NCBI GenBank assembly: GCA_033439265.1
Contig: JAVTVX010000009.1
Location: 1,167,609-1,231,608 of the forward strand
Reading direction: 5' to 3'
Source of the DNA: Dillenia suffruticosa
Lineage: Eukaryota > Streptophyta > Magnoliopsida > Dilleniales > Dilleniaceae
DNA: 64,000 nucleotides
Of this stretch, positions 1 through 11,945 are shown piece by piece (the first letter of the stretch is position 1; every line of letters begins with the position of its first letter). Both the position numbers and the translations under genes were made by a program. The notes under the pieces are model-generated. The model saw nothing but the letters and a program-made list of their open reading frames with translations, was not told the origin of the DNA and ran no database searches.

Positions 1-438
1 TAGTACTACTGAACCATCGATTTTAAACCACTATGACAAAAAGAAATATACACATGTTATACTAAAAATAGTCTCTGAATACGCAGTGGCAGTCTCAGAA
101 AATTTTAGGGGGTAGGGGGCAACTATACTTATAAAAATTCATAATTAATATAAAAAAATCTTGGCAGGCCAACTACTTTATTTACCCTAACTTGACCTTT
201 AAAAACCCTGTGTGAAGGATAAAGGATATTTATTTTAGGGGAGGCCATGGCCCGCGCGCAGGCTGTGGGCAGGCCTCTTTGAATATAGAAATTATTTGTA
301 GACCAGAATTTTTCAAGCAGTGCATAAAGCTTCAGTTTAGTTAGATAGTAACTAAGCTCATGATGCAACTACTCCGGCATTAAGGAGAAAACTAATGAAG
401 TGTAAAAAATTCCACATAATTTATAAGCAAGGGCAAAC

Positions 439-2244
439 CTCACATTTCTGCACCAGAGATACCCAGAGATATTTGCAATGCCCAGGAGTTCTGTTGAACC
501 CGATGGCGTGCAAATTTGCAGATATCTCTTCCCAAAGTGACATCCTCCCCTTCACAACTTGGAACCTATTATTGAGGTCACCACGCATCCTAACCAGCTT
601 CCTAATCTCTTCAGGTTTCCATTTATTTTACTTAATAGACTTTGAAGACTTTGATCCAGTATCCCGTGTGACAGTTCTTGACCGTTTTGCGTACCACTTA
701 TCTCGGGCTCATTTACATATTCTCTCTGGGAAGCAGAGCCATTCTTCTATTTCTCTAATTGTTCAAACAATGATGGGGTTGATCTCATGAAAGACTTCCA
801 GAAAGCTTCTGGTGAGGAGCTTGTTCCTCCAATCTAGAGCTTGAAGAAGTATCTTCCTCAGGCAGTAGTCTTTCACCCGCAACCATGTCATCTGCAACAA
901 ATAGCATGATTGCAACCATCCATTAGATGATGTGTTCTGAATTTATATTTCGGCCAACGAACACATTTTGCATGCACAGTTTAAATTGAACTTTCTTCCA
1001 ATGCAGTATACAGGGAAGAGTGTCCAAGGCAGACTTTACAAAGCAGCTGTTCCTCGGAACCAGAACCTGCAAAAGTTCAGGTACTTGAAGGCATAGAGTT
1101 CTGAATTGTACAAATTACTGTTCAATGTGGCTTGCAATAGCATGTTGGCCAGTCAACTTGTGTCCATCGTCAATTTCATTAACAAAAACAGGTGCCTTGG
1201 ACAGACCAGGCCTTTGTACCCAAGACATGAACATACAAGTCATCAACTTAGGGGATGCACATGCATATTTAAAACAACCAATCAGACCAGACACAACTAA
1301 AACACAAGGCCATGGAAAAATTCGTGAAAAGCAAAGGCATAATTCTGATAAAGACAGACAAATCATGGCTGAAGAGAACAACAAATTTTGCATAGCCCCC
1401 AAAGAATCAACAAGGTGCACTCTTATCCAAACAGTAGAAATTACTTCTTCCTCATGTATTCTGCTTGAATGTCTCCCTCTGGGATGCCCATCAATTACTC
1501 TTTTCAATGCCGATATACCAAAACCATATTCTGGCTTGCCAGAAAGCCTTGAATTTACCTCATCTGAGATAACTACAGCAGGATTTTCCATGGCAATGGC
1601 AATAACCTCCGGTCTTTTACTGCTGTACGTCCTCACCATTTTTCTTAATACCTCCGAAACTGTTTTTCCATATGGGCAAGTGGACAATTAATGGGACAGC
1701 TGGAAAGTGCAGCATGGGCAGCTTGTGAAGTGCATCCAAAAGTTTTTCCTTGTCAAGCCATAAGCCACGCGTGGTGATTCTTATTTTCCCTTTTATGCTT
1801 CTCTCCATCATCCCATCAAAATTTTGTGGACGAAAAATTTCCATGCTGCAATAAAAATACGAATCTTCTATAAATACGTAAAAGAAAAGCATTCGCACTG
1901 CCAACCTATAAATAACAATTACCTGACAATAATAGTGCCATCTGATGCAATTCTTAGCCTCTCGTCTACACACAATTCAGCAGATGTCCCAAATGCTTTA
2001 TCACCATCACTATACATCAACTGCAATTTGAAAGTGCATCACATTGATCTCTTCTTGTATGCATATTCCCCCCCCCCAAAAAAAACCCACAACATAAATA
2101 TGCACACCCTCTCCCCAAACAAAATGGACATAGAAGATAGATTAAAAGAATGCCGAACAAGCCTACTAATAATAGACAAAAATGAAATATCATCTCTTGC
2201 TAACCTGTAAATTCTCTCTTCCAAGTGCAATAAAACCATCACGA
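439..2244 (-). pseudogene. RNJ: RNase J C-terminal half, decayed (GT-1 domain remnant)
   Basis: Fossil of plant RNase J, an organellar ribonuclease with a metallo-beta-lactamase core and a plant-specific C-terminal GT-1 (trihelix-like) domain. Reading the minus strand, exon-like blocks lie at about 2244-2207, 2024-1923 ([20 protein letters not shown], then a GT donor), 1844-1445 ([19 protein letters not shown], then [20 protein letters not shown]) and 891-439 ([17 protein letters not shown], then [16 protein letters not shown]). Block order and splice signals fit the family. Two single-base losses lie between 1735 and 1660 (after LLDALHK and at the poly-A before KTVSEVL), and stops and shifts break 891-650. 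The catalytic metallo-beta-lactamase part is not seen upstream, where CPI1 remains begin. The final exon may lie left of the window. Homology is from remembered family sequence. Confidence 0.85.
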
Positions 2245-2339
2245 GAGTTTAACAAAACTGACAGTTTCAGGTAGGGGATTACTAATGGTTCGATAGGCAC
2301 CTCCAGGGAAAATAACAGGTGCCACTTCTCATACCTGCA

Positions 2340-5090
2340 TTTTGCTCTCTAGTACAAGTGGAAGTCAAGAATCACAACCAATGCTCCTACTATGACCCAC
2401 TTTGCATCCAGCTCCTGCCAGGGTCCTTGAACAGGGAAAACCTTCTCATCTCTATATGAAAACAGCCACACAATAAATTCATCAAGATGGCGACAAAAAG
2501 ATATGTCTCTAATCCTTACTCCATGTGTTCATTTCAGTGACATGCCTCTAAAGCACTCGCAATAGACATTCAGCAAAATGGAATTCCTAAAAGTTTTGGA
2601 AAGCATATCATTGCTTTAGTTTTTAAGCTATCAACTTCACCCCTTGAAACCTCAATAACATTCTGCAGAGTCTAAACACAAGAAAAGCCACTACACTTGT
2701 GTTCCTGCAGGCTCCATTAGTATGTTAAGAACAGGTGATGCAACAAGTGTGAGTTTCAATCCTGCGATATCCTGCGAGCTCAATCTATACAGTAGTATGC
2801 GGATTAACAAAAACTGGCATAGTTTGACGCAATAGCAGAATGTTCTGGCATGAATTTACCACAAGGCAGAAAAGCGATTGAGCATTTGACATGGGGAAAC
2901 GCATTAAACTCATACCAAATTTGAACATGTTACAAAGGACTTTGCACTTCAGGGACAAATGTCAAAGGACAGACTCCCGGTGAAAAATCTGATGGAGCAG
3001 TTTAGACTCTAAACACAGGCACAAAAACACACTAAAAAGGCATGAATAGAATGCTCTCTTTGACCCAATAGCGATCCTTCCAATTCAAGGCACTGTCAAC
3101 CTGCCAGATATCAGAACGAAAGGTCAAAGTTGGACAGATACAATAACATTACACGGGAACAGCTGTTAAACTGTTAATAATAGAAGAGAACTGTCAAAAA
3201 TTAAAGAACTTTGTGACCACAAAACCCCAGGTCAACAAGTTCATTCAATGGAATGAAAAGAAATGCAACTGCAATAACTCAACCTTTGAAACAAATATCA
3301 TTGGTATGAAGAAAGAGGGGACTGCGGAGACCAGACCAATAAGCAAGTATTCCAACTCTGTGAAGTTCTGTCAAGTACCATAATGTATTTAAGCTTCATA
3401 ATATAGGAGAGAGAGATTAACACTAATAATAAATTAATTACATAAGTAGAGAAGTCCATCAAGAGAATCATGAAAAATGACACAATATTGTGCCAGTGCA
3501 GATTGATTAAAACCCCCTCCCCTCCAAGACGACCCAAAAGCAAATCTTTTGATTATTACCAACCGAATATTTGTTATCCTAATTACTGGAAGGGCTTAAT
3601 GTAAGGTCTCATTCTTGAAACATTTTAAGGCTTTCCAGGGTATTATAACAGACCAGGCCAGCAGTGAAAAAAATAATTCTAACTTTCAATAGGATATTTT
3701 AGAGCCCCGAATGCAATCCACTACTTTAAAGACAAAGTAGTACATAGCACCGACAAGCCCCTTTCTAGAGAAGATTAGGAGAACATACAAAATGTGCAAG
3801 CAATGCTGATTTTATAGCTAATGAATATGGTGCTATGAGAAGAAATTTTTCATCATCACACAAAGCTCTTATTTTGCTCAACAAAAGTAGAAGTTTTCAT
3901 GCCCCTGTATCAGCAGAGAAGCACAATTTGGAAATGTTCAAAGTGACAGTTAAAGTGTAAATTCCAAATCTACTGAACACAGCCTTTGAAGCGTCCCATT
4001 TGCTGTCATGAAACTATAGCAAGAAAAGTTGGAAAGAACATGAAAGCACACTTGGATGCCAATAAATTCATTCCTTACAGGTGGGTTGATTATGCTTTAC
4101 AACACAAGTTTCAATATTAGAACTAGATCATAAAGTCCATCAAGTTTTTCACAACATAATCAAGTGATAAATGTCTCCAACAAGAAAGGCACATTTTGAA
4201 TGTCCGCAAGCCCCATGATTGCATACCAAAATTCTATAAAGTTCCACCACTTATTCTCATCAAAACAGGCAATAGCAATAAAATTGAACTTGAACCCAAA
4301 AATAAATAAATAAATGAATAAATAAATAAATTTTCTAGGAAGATAATACTAACTTAACATTTGGATTGAATTATCAACCAACCCATCTCAAGATCCTATA
4401 ATGCACATTTACCAAAAGTCACCTTCCTCCTTATGCTCGTATAACTCTCCTGTGTTTCTCAAAACCTATAAAGCAAGGACATGGAACATGGGATGCAACA
4501 CAACATGAAAGTTGTGATACAGAAAAGTTATAAAAAATTTACAAAATTACAAGTTACAATGTGTCGTATTATCCCGTGTCTAAAAACTGTATCTGTACGG
4601 GACGAGTTTTACATAGCTCAAAACAATACAATCAAAGCATACGTGAACCCCCAAAAACTTCTCCCAGAAGTAGCTTCCATACATACGAACTAGAATAAAT
4701 AAATCTTGTCTTGAGACTAACCCTTGCAACATCTCCCCAGCCAAAATTGCAGTAGTTTGATTGGCATTGTTAATGGAAAACATAACTTTCCACATCAACT
4801 TAAGCTTTGGAGTTTTGATACCCATTGACTTACATTACAGCTTGTGTACAGATTCATAATCAGAACATCAATTTTCCCAAAATTAAGCAAACATGTACTT
4901 TAAAAGAACATTTATTTTCGTCATATGTTAGCAGAATCGAGTAACCTCATAGAGTTTGGAAGGAACAATAATGCCAAGACACAATGTGAGCCAAAAAGGA
5001 GTGTATAAAAGAAAAAAATAACTCCACCCATCTCTTGCATTTTTTTCTGAGCCAGCCAGAGACTCGTTGAAGCCTCTTCTGAACCTATCA
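2340..5090 (-). pseudogene. CPI1: Cycloeucalenol cycloisomerase (CPI1) fossil
   Basis: Remains of the sterol-pathway membrane enzyme that opens the cyclopropane ring of cycloeucalenol. The first exon (about 5086-4946) reads EEASTSLWLAQ, then after a one-base shift LLYTPFWLTLCLGIIVPSKL, and ends at a plausible GT donor after KLYE. A second block at 3102-3054 keeps NWKDRYWVK. A third at about 2510-2340 keeps a worn C-terminal stretch (EFIV..F.YRDEK, then DAKWVIVGALVVILDF) matching the family's FIVSFP.F.R.DEK and DALGAAMLVTIILD. The transmembrane middle is mostly unrecognisable, and the expected start codon is ATA. The RNase J remnant lies on the same strand immediately downstream. Confidence 0.75.
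4297..4331. repeat. AAAT-type microsatellite
   Basis: Tetranucleotide run of AAAT/AATA units with one GAAT interruption, within the decayed CPI1 region. Confidence 0.8.
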
Positions 5091-5104
5091 CGCATCAATC
5101 AGAG

Positions 5105-5108
<4 letters not shown>

Positions 5109-5142
<34 letters not shown>
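5109..5142. repeat. (AG)17 microsatellite
   Basis: Perfect AG run just upstream of the fossil CPI1 first exon, probably in its former 5' leader. Similar CT/GA runs sit in the leaders of other genes here. Confidence 0.9.
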
Positions 5143-5147
<5 letters not shown>

Positions 5148-6823
5148 TAGCAAAATTGATGAAATTGAGAGAATTAACAAAACCCCATGAAAACATGAAT
5201 CATAAAATGGATCAAAAATGCTGTACCCATTTGTTTTTCGTTAATCAAATGGTGATGAAAAGTGGGGATTGAATAATTTCAATGAAGGCCTTCCACACCG
5301 TTCTAATTTTTCTCAAGTGTGAGCTGTGGAGTGTCTGTGCTATTTTTTGTGGAGATGCTCTAAAATGCGCCGCGGGCCCAGGCAAATCAGATAGATATTA
5401 AACCCAATTGCTGAGTACTGACAGGAAGACAACGTGTGTGCACCCTACACTGTGCAGTGTTAAATTACTAATGAATCTTGGCTTTTTATGGGCTTGCCAT
5501 GTTGCTTCAACCATATTTGGGAAAATTGCAATTTCGTGCGCAAAACGGTTCCTAAACCTTTTTTTCTTTTTAGCAAATACCCTCACAACTTTAAAAAGAT
5601 TATATTTTTAGTCCTTGTAACCCAAGTACACATTCTCTCTCCATTGATATTGGGAGATGCATATTCCCTTTCTCTTGCATTTTCTAAATTCTTTTTATTT
5701 ATTGTTTAAATTTTAAAATCAAAATCTCTTAGAAATAAAATATTCGATCGCTTAACTTAAAAAAATTTAATATTTTTCATATTTCTTTAATATCTCTTTC
5801 GAATCCTCTCAAATTACTAAAATTTTACTCAAATTTAACTTAAGTATATATCATCACAAATCTATTTTTATCATCCATTTTACCTAATACTTCTTTTATT
5901 AAAAAGGGTCATCAAGCTAAGAAATGGCAAATCAGATTCAACCTGCCATGCTCATATTTTTAAGTTTGAATTCAAGTTAATTTTGTTAATTAGAGATTTT
6001 GCAAATGAATGTCATCACTAATACTTTTTTTAATGCATAGTGATAATAGAAAAAAAAAACTTTTATAATAATAACATTAAATAATAAGGCCTCTTATTAG
6101 AATATATTATATATTACAATCAAATTATTTATTTATTTAATTTATTTATTTTTATATTTTTGATAATGTGTAACCCAACTTATTGTAATGGCGATGGATC
6201 AATAAGATTTTATATTATCATTATATTACTTTCATATCTGATATGAAATTAGAGTTAGACTAATATCACATCGTCTATATTCAACTATCATAAAATTTGA
6301 AGTCAAGACAACCATTGAAAACTCCCTTCCGAAAAAACTACTTTTCAGGATTACTGAAATATTTATAAAATTTTAAATTTTCGATTTAAATTCTCTTTCA
6401 AATTCAAATAATTTTTATTATAAATTTAAAATAAATATTAAAATATATTATATATTAAAAATAATCAATTATTATTTTAATTTTTAGAATATATGACAAT
6501 TTATTTTATATCTAAATTTAATTTATTATAAGAATTCTATTAAGATAACATATAATTAGAATTTAATATTATTATTATATTACTTAACCCACGTGTATTT
6601 CCCCGTCTCCAAAAGTTAACACAAACTCTGAACGATGACAAACAAGTGTACAGAAGACAGACGAATACTTACAGCTCTATCCCATTTGCTACGATGCCCA
6701 CGTAAGTTGTCTCAGACTAAACCACCTTTTGTTTTCTTTCTACGTGTCACTCATGCTTTCCTCGTCCCTCAAAGCTACCCTCCTTTGTGCATGCACTGCA
6801 CAGAGAGAGAGAGTGAGAGAGAG
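5143..6823. other. Intergenic and leader between CPI1 fossil and RID3-like gene
   Basis: No gene seen. The stretch 5700-6600 is very AT-rich without a recognisable element. A G-box core (CACGTG) lies at 6590-6595, and a short GA run directly precedes the start codon of the WD40 gene. The two flanking genes are transcribed away from each other, so this holds the promoter of the downstream gene. Confidence 0.5.
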
Positions 6824-9800
6824 ATGGAGAGAGAAGCATTGGTGGGGTGTTGTGAAAAGAACATGGGAGCAGGAATCACAATCTGGGACATAGGGACAGG
6901 AGAAGAGATCCTTCATATACCAACCTGTGCTTCATCTTCTCATGGTCTCTTGTCCTTGAATAACCAAGCGCTTGTTGCTTCCCAGGCTCATAAACATGGG
7001 TCACTTGGTGGTGGGGCTATATTTATTTGGCCTCTCAATAAGGTAACCAATCTCTGAATCTCTACTTCAATTCCCAATTTTGCAACCATTGTTCCAATTT
7101 TTGTTCATGTTTATGTATTAACTAGTCTTTTGGTCTGCACTTTCAATTAATGTTTTCCTTCTGTATAGATTTATCAAATCATGTTGGTCTGTTAAATTTT
7201 GTAGAAATAGGGCTTTCAAATGAATTTTCTTGTAGTGCATATAGGATAGAGTAATCGGTGTCAATTCATTGGACCGAGTCAAAATCAGAAATTTTAATCG
7301 TTATATATGTAAATTCGTTTTTTCTTAAAATTTCAATGGGAAGCTAGCCTCCTTCCCTAGTGGCTATTGTTGCTGGTGATAGTTTATTTAAATCAAAGGG
7401 TGCCCTCATTTTTGCACCTCGTCTTCACAATGGAGATCATATTGAACAGAGTAATTAAAAGTATAGCTCCAGTGTTTGCGTAATTGCTAGAATTGCCTCC
7501 TGTTGGTGGTCAAGAAGATGCCTGTCAACTCCTAAGATTCCTGCCTCATGTTTTCATTTTCAGCCACAAGTACCGATAAGAAGCTATCCAATAGAGGCCA
7601 TTGGGCCAATTTGCTGTACAAGAGATGGTATATATCTTGCAGGTGGATCTCCTTCGGGAAATGCTTATATTTGGGAGGTTAGAGAGCATTTGGCATTCCT
7701 TATATTGTAATTCATTTTTCCCCCTCTTTAGCCAAATTGCTATTTGTCACGCCATCTAAGCTTGCAGAAAAATGCTCATGGTATCTTCATGGGCTCTTAT
7801 GCCATACAGACATTGGACAATTCGGTGGAATGTTCGTATTATGAAAAATCATGCAGAAAAAAATCTGCCCAATAACAATGGGGTATTTAAATCATGAAAA
7901 CTTCAAAAGCAATTTTTCCATGAATAGAGGTGACTTGATTTTGGAAATGCAGGTTTCTAATGGAAGATTGCTGAAGAGTTGGCGTGCCCATCATAATAAA
8001 TCACTGAGCTGTGTGATTTTCTCAAGTGATGATTCCCTTTTTATAGCTGGTTCAGATGATGGTACCATTTGTTGTTGGTCTATGGTTAGGTAAAGATCAA
8101 CTCTTCCAACCATGACTCGTTTTCCCTACTATGTTTTTGTAGTTAACAATAAGAGACAAAATCTTCTGTGACAAATCCGACGACAGTTTGTTCTAATTAT
8201 ATTTTATGGAAGTCTGCTAGATGTGATAGATACCCGGATCCTCCCTCCAATTTTCCAAGCTTCCTGGGATCACAGTTCCACAATAACTGGTTTGTTGTCC
8301 CCATCAAGCAGTGCTGCCTCATCTTTAATATCTAGCTCCCTTGATGGCACATGCAAGGTCACCTCGCCATATTGGTTGAATCAGTGGTTTTGTGATTTCT
8401 GGTTTTCTTGTATTTCTTACTTGATTTCATGTCTTTTAGGTTTGGGACCCAGTTACTGGAAAGCTTTTAAGAACTCAAGTTTATCCACTTGCAATAACTA
8501 CAATTGTGCTTGATCTGGGAGAGCAGCTGCTGTTTGCTGGTAGTGCAGATGGAAGAATCTTTGCCGACATGCTTGACCTTGGACTAAAAGAGGATCCTTT
8601 TGTTGTTGCGGAGGACCAGTCTGCAAGTCGTGTGCTTAATGGACACAAGTAATGTATGACTCTTGAAGTTTCTTTTATAATGAAGAAAAATTTAGCATTT
8701 GTTTTCTACTAAGAACTTAATCTTATATTTTCTTTCTTACATTGTTTCGGTTGTCTTGTAGCCAAAGATTTGCTGAGGCCTGCTGTCTGACCTAAAATAA
8801 TCTAAAGGATTGAACTCTTGCACAAAAATGGCATCTATGATCTATTATTATTTTACCTTTTTTTTTCACTGATTACCCAATCTATGCTTCATTAGGATGC
8901 AATTGAGCTTAGTAAAAGTTCCACAATGGAAGTAATGAAGATATTGTGTGATATTACACTATCTCATTATTTATGAAAGGGACATTCTTTTTCTTTTACT
9001 GTGCCAAGTCTTTTGTAAGTACAGAACCGCATCGATCTATGATGAGCTAGGGTGGATGGCAATAATCCCATTGTTTGTCCATGCAGCGGAGCAATAACAG
9101 CATTGGCCTTTAGCACATCAGGTCTGATCTCTGCATCTGAAGACTGCACTGCTTGCATTTGGGATGTGGTCGAGTGGGTGATTACCCGAAGAGTTAACCA
9201 TCCCAAAGGTATTCCTTCAACAATGTTTTTATTTATTCTTTTCCTCATTTCATCTACAGTTTCCTGTCTGTTATCATGAAATTGATGTTATGTTACCTAG
9301 GATTAAACTTGAAACATTTTTCTGCTGTTAGATCACAAGTTTAGAATAACCATCGGAATTTGCTTTCTAGGAAATAAGATTAGCTCTGAATCGAGGTCAA
9401 AATTTCTTTGCCGTTAGTGTTTCATCAGAAATGTCTGGCTTTGCTCATGATTTGCCTCGGAATTAGGACTTCAATCAAATTTCGGGTTTGTTATACTTGC
9501 TTATCTATCAAGTGAAGAGATCTAAGTCCATATGGCATCATTCATCAATTGGTAAAGGTTTTTCAGAGAAGATAGTAAAAACCTATGGCAGGGTTTTAGA
9601 TTTGAACTTCCACTGTCAGTATCATCAAGAATGGTGAGCCTCTTTTGACAAATATGCACCTTCTTTTCATGCAGGGAAGATAACTAATTTGGTGGTGATT
9701 CCACACTCATCAATGCTTTCTGCAAGGAACCACCATAGAATGTCTCGGCATTGTTATGCTTCTTGCCTTGAGAAGTATCCAGAGCTGGATGAATCATCCA

Positions 9801-10684
9801 TGGGGATGATCACTCTTCCCCCTTCACATTGTCCCCTCAACGATGATTCTGCTGCTTTTTCCCAAAGCACTCTTTCAATACACCACCAGATTACTGAGCT
9901 GGAGGTTCTCTCTCTCTCTCTCTCTCTCTCTCACATTCGGAAATAAATGTTATGTGGGATACTGGAGATGTTTCCTTCTATACCTTGATCTTTTTCTTTT
10001 TGGCAAATTAAAAAGGGCCCCGAGGGGGAACCAGCATTGCTGACCCCTAGGGTGTCACCGTAAGAGCCTTCACCACGAGCTGAGGAATGTCCTTTTGCCC
10101 TTCGAGAAGCACCTCACTGTAACCCCACCAAGAACTCAAGCTGTCACAAGGTTCTTTTATAAGTCAAACATCCTAAGCATATTTTCACAAGCAATTTCTA
10201 TGTCATAGATAGGAAGTGTATGCTGTGTACATTTAGGAAATCATTCGAGTGATCTGAGCGGCCTTAGGCATATACTTCCTTTTTTACACATTTTATTACA
10301 CTGCCTATAAACAGAAAAGTTTCCTTTGCTTTCTTACCTAGGACTGTATTCATGAAATATTAACATACACCATACCGATTCTTTATGCTGTCTCATCTGA
10401 AAATCGAGCAGGCAGGACGAACGCCTGCAGCTGTACAAATGAAGTTGGAAACAGGCATAGAGAATCGGCTATGGGCAACAAGAATGGCGAAGCATGTCAT
10501 GGAGATGAACAAGCATTTACAATCTCGATTGCTCGATATGATGCAGTGCCGATTGTTACTGTCCAAAGATGCCGAATCGTCCACAGCCAGACAGACAAAG
10601 AAACTCAAGTTTGAAAGTTCACCATCATTATGTGAGGAGAAATCTCTTTTGCTTGAATCATGTAACAATAATCAAAGTAGATAG
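6824..10684 (+). CDS. RID3: WD40 protein, RID3/IPI3/WDR18-like
   Basis: Eight-exon gene: 6824-7042, 7564-7677, 7953-8089, 8213-8357, 8440-8648, 9087-9208, 9675-9904 and 10409 (or 10412)-10684. All junctions are GT-AG, phases agree, and the product is 482-483 aa. WD repeats are visible as GITIWDIGTGEE, GNAYIWEV, GTICCWSMV, GTCKVWDPVTGK and CTACIWDVV, followed by a C-terminal helical segment (about residues 393-483). Order and length match Arabidopsis ROOT INITIATION DEFECTIVE 3, the plant relative of yeast Ipi3 and animal WDR18 in the Rix1 complex, which matures 60S pre-ribosomes in the nucleus. The start was chosen at MEREALVGCC because the sequence just before it is a GA-rich leader and the first WD repeat follows. 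The exon 4 acceptor at 8212 was chosen to keep frame. No break was found. Confidence 0.85.
9908..9932. repeat. (CT)n run at intron 5' end
   Basis: CT microsatellite starting only a few bases after the exon 7 donor of the RID3-like gene. Confidence 0.85.
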
Positions 10685-11945
10685 TTATTTCTTGGACATA
10701 GTGTTTTCACTTTTCAATTTTTGGCTGTAGTAGATGTATAAGGAGGATGTGCTTTGAATTTCAATAGTGCCACCTGCCATGGCGTGGCTTGTCATTTTAG
10801 ATACTTGAGAAATGACCAAATGCCTGCTTCATGATCTTGTCTTGGCCCTCGCAAGTGGGTCATTTGGCCGAGGATTGCCTACTTGGTTGAGCCATCAGTA
10901 TGTTAGTTGCCTTAGTTGACATGTTGTCTTATTAATGAATCGAGGTGACTTTTTTAAAGAAATTTTTCTACAATTGCTCTGAGTTAAATACTAATACATA
11001 TAAAATTTATGAAAGTTTGATCATCATTTAACTAATACCAATAATTTTGGTTAAATACCGATAATTCTATTTTTAGATAAATTTTTTAAAAGATAAAACT
11101 TTTTCGATATTTAATTTTTAATATATAATATTTAAATCTAAAATTTTATTTAAAAAATATTCGTATCTAATCACTGAACGAATTAAACGTTGACGTCCAT
11201 AAATATCGATAATTCTATTATTATCCTATTTTATGGGGAGTGTTGGTTGTTAGTCAGATGGTAATTCAATGGTCATTAAATGAGAAATTCTGCTATTTGA
11301 TTTAATTTTATTTTTTATAATTGCACTTTATAGTTGAAAATAACTATATATAAAAAGTTTTATTTAATTCTGATTAATTTTATTTTCATTTATCAAAAAA
11401 TATATATTTATATTGTACTTTTCGATATTATTTTCTCTCTCTAAAGATAAGTCTGATTCGTGGAAGGAGAGAGGGAGGGGGAAAGAAAATGAGTATGACT
11501 TTCGCTTGTTTGGTTGGAGTGAAAAGTTGAGGGGAGGCGAAAAGCCGACGAATATTAATTTTCCTGAATCACATAAAATTAAAAAAAAAAAAGATAATTT
11601 TATTTGTAAATTTTTAGTTCTCTCCCCTTTTTTACTTCAAATTAAATAAGAATAATCTTCTATTTCGGTCTATATTTGCTTTCTTTATCTTTTCTTTTCG
11701 CTCTATACCTTAACCAAACTTGGGAGATTTTCTGTTACTATTTTCCTTTCTAATATTTTGAGGCAAAACGAAAATAGGAACATCCACACGCACACGTGTC
11801 ACTCAACTACCTATCAACTTCCAAACTGCGCGTTCGCCCAACGGTATAACTCCATCTCTCTCTCTCTCCCTAAAACCCATTAGCCTCCTGAAAAACCCTA
11901 CCTTTCAACTCCCACTCCTTAATCACCGCCGTCGTTTCCACTGCA
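10685..11945. other. Spacer: RID3-like 3' end to adenylate-kinase-like promoter
   Basis: The first 250 bases are probably 3' UTR. 10980-11400 is AT-rich with nothing recognised. 11820-11945 is the pyrimidine-rich leader of the next gene, with a CT run and AAACCC-type motifs near 11873 and 11891. Confidence 0.4.

Noticed and set aside
70-260. Stretch with AAATTTTAGGGGG and GGGGAGGCCATGG resembling a common plant transposon end
   Set aside because: No terminal repeats or target duplication could be identified; only a vague resemblance to 30095-30170.
4580-4825. Minus-strand frame with YGSYFWEKFLGVH, resembling CPI1 YVGNYFW...KVLG
   Set aside because: It lies upstream of the block that should precede it in CPI1, so the order is wrong; probably chance.
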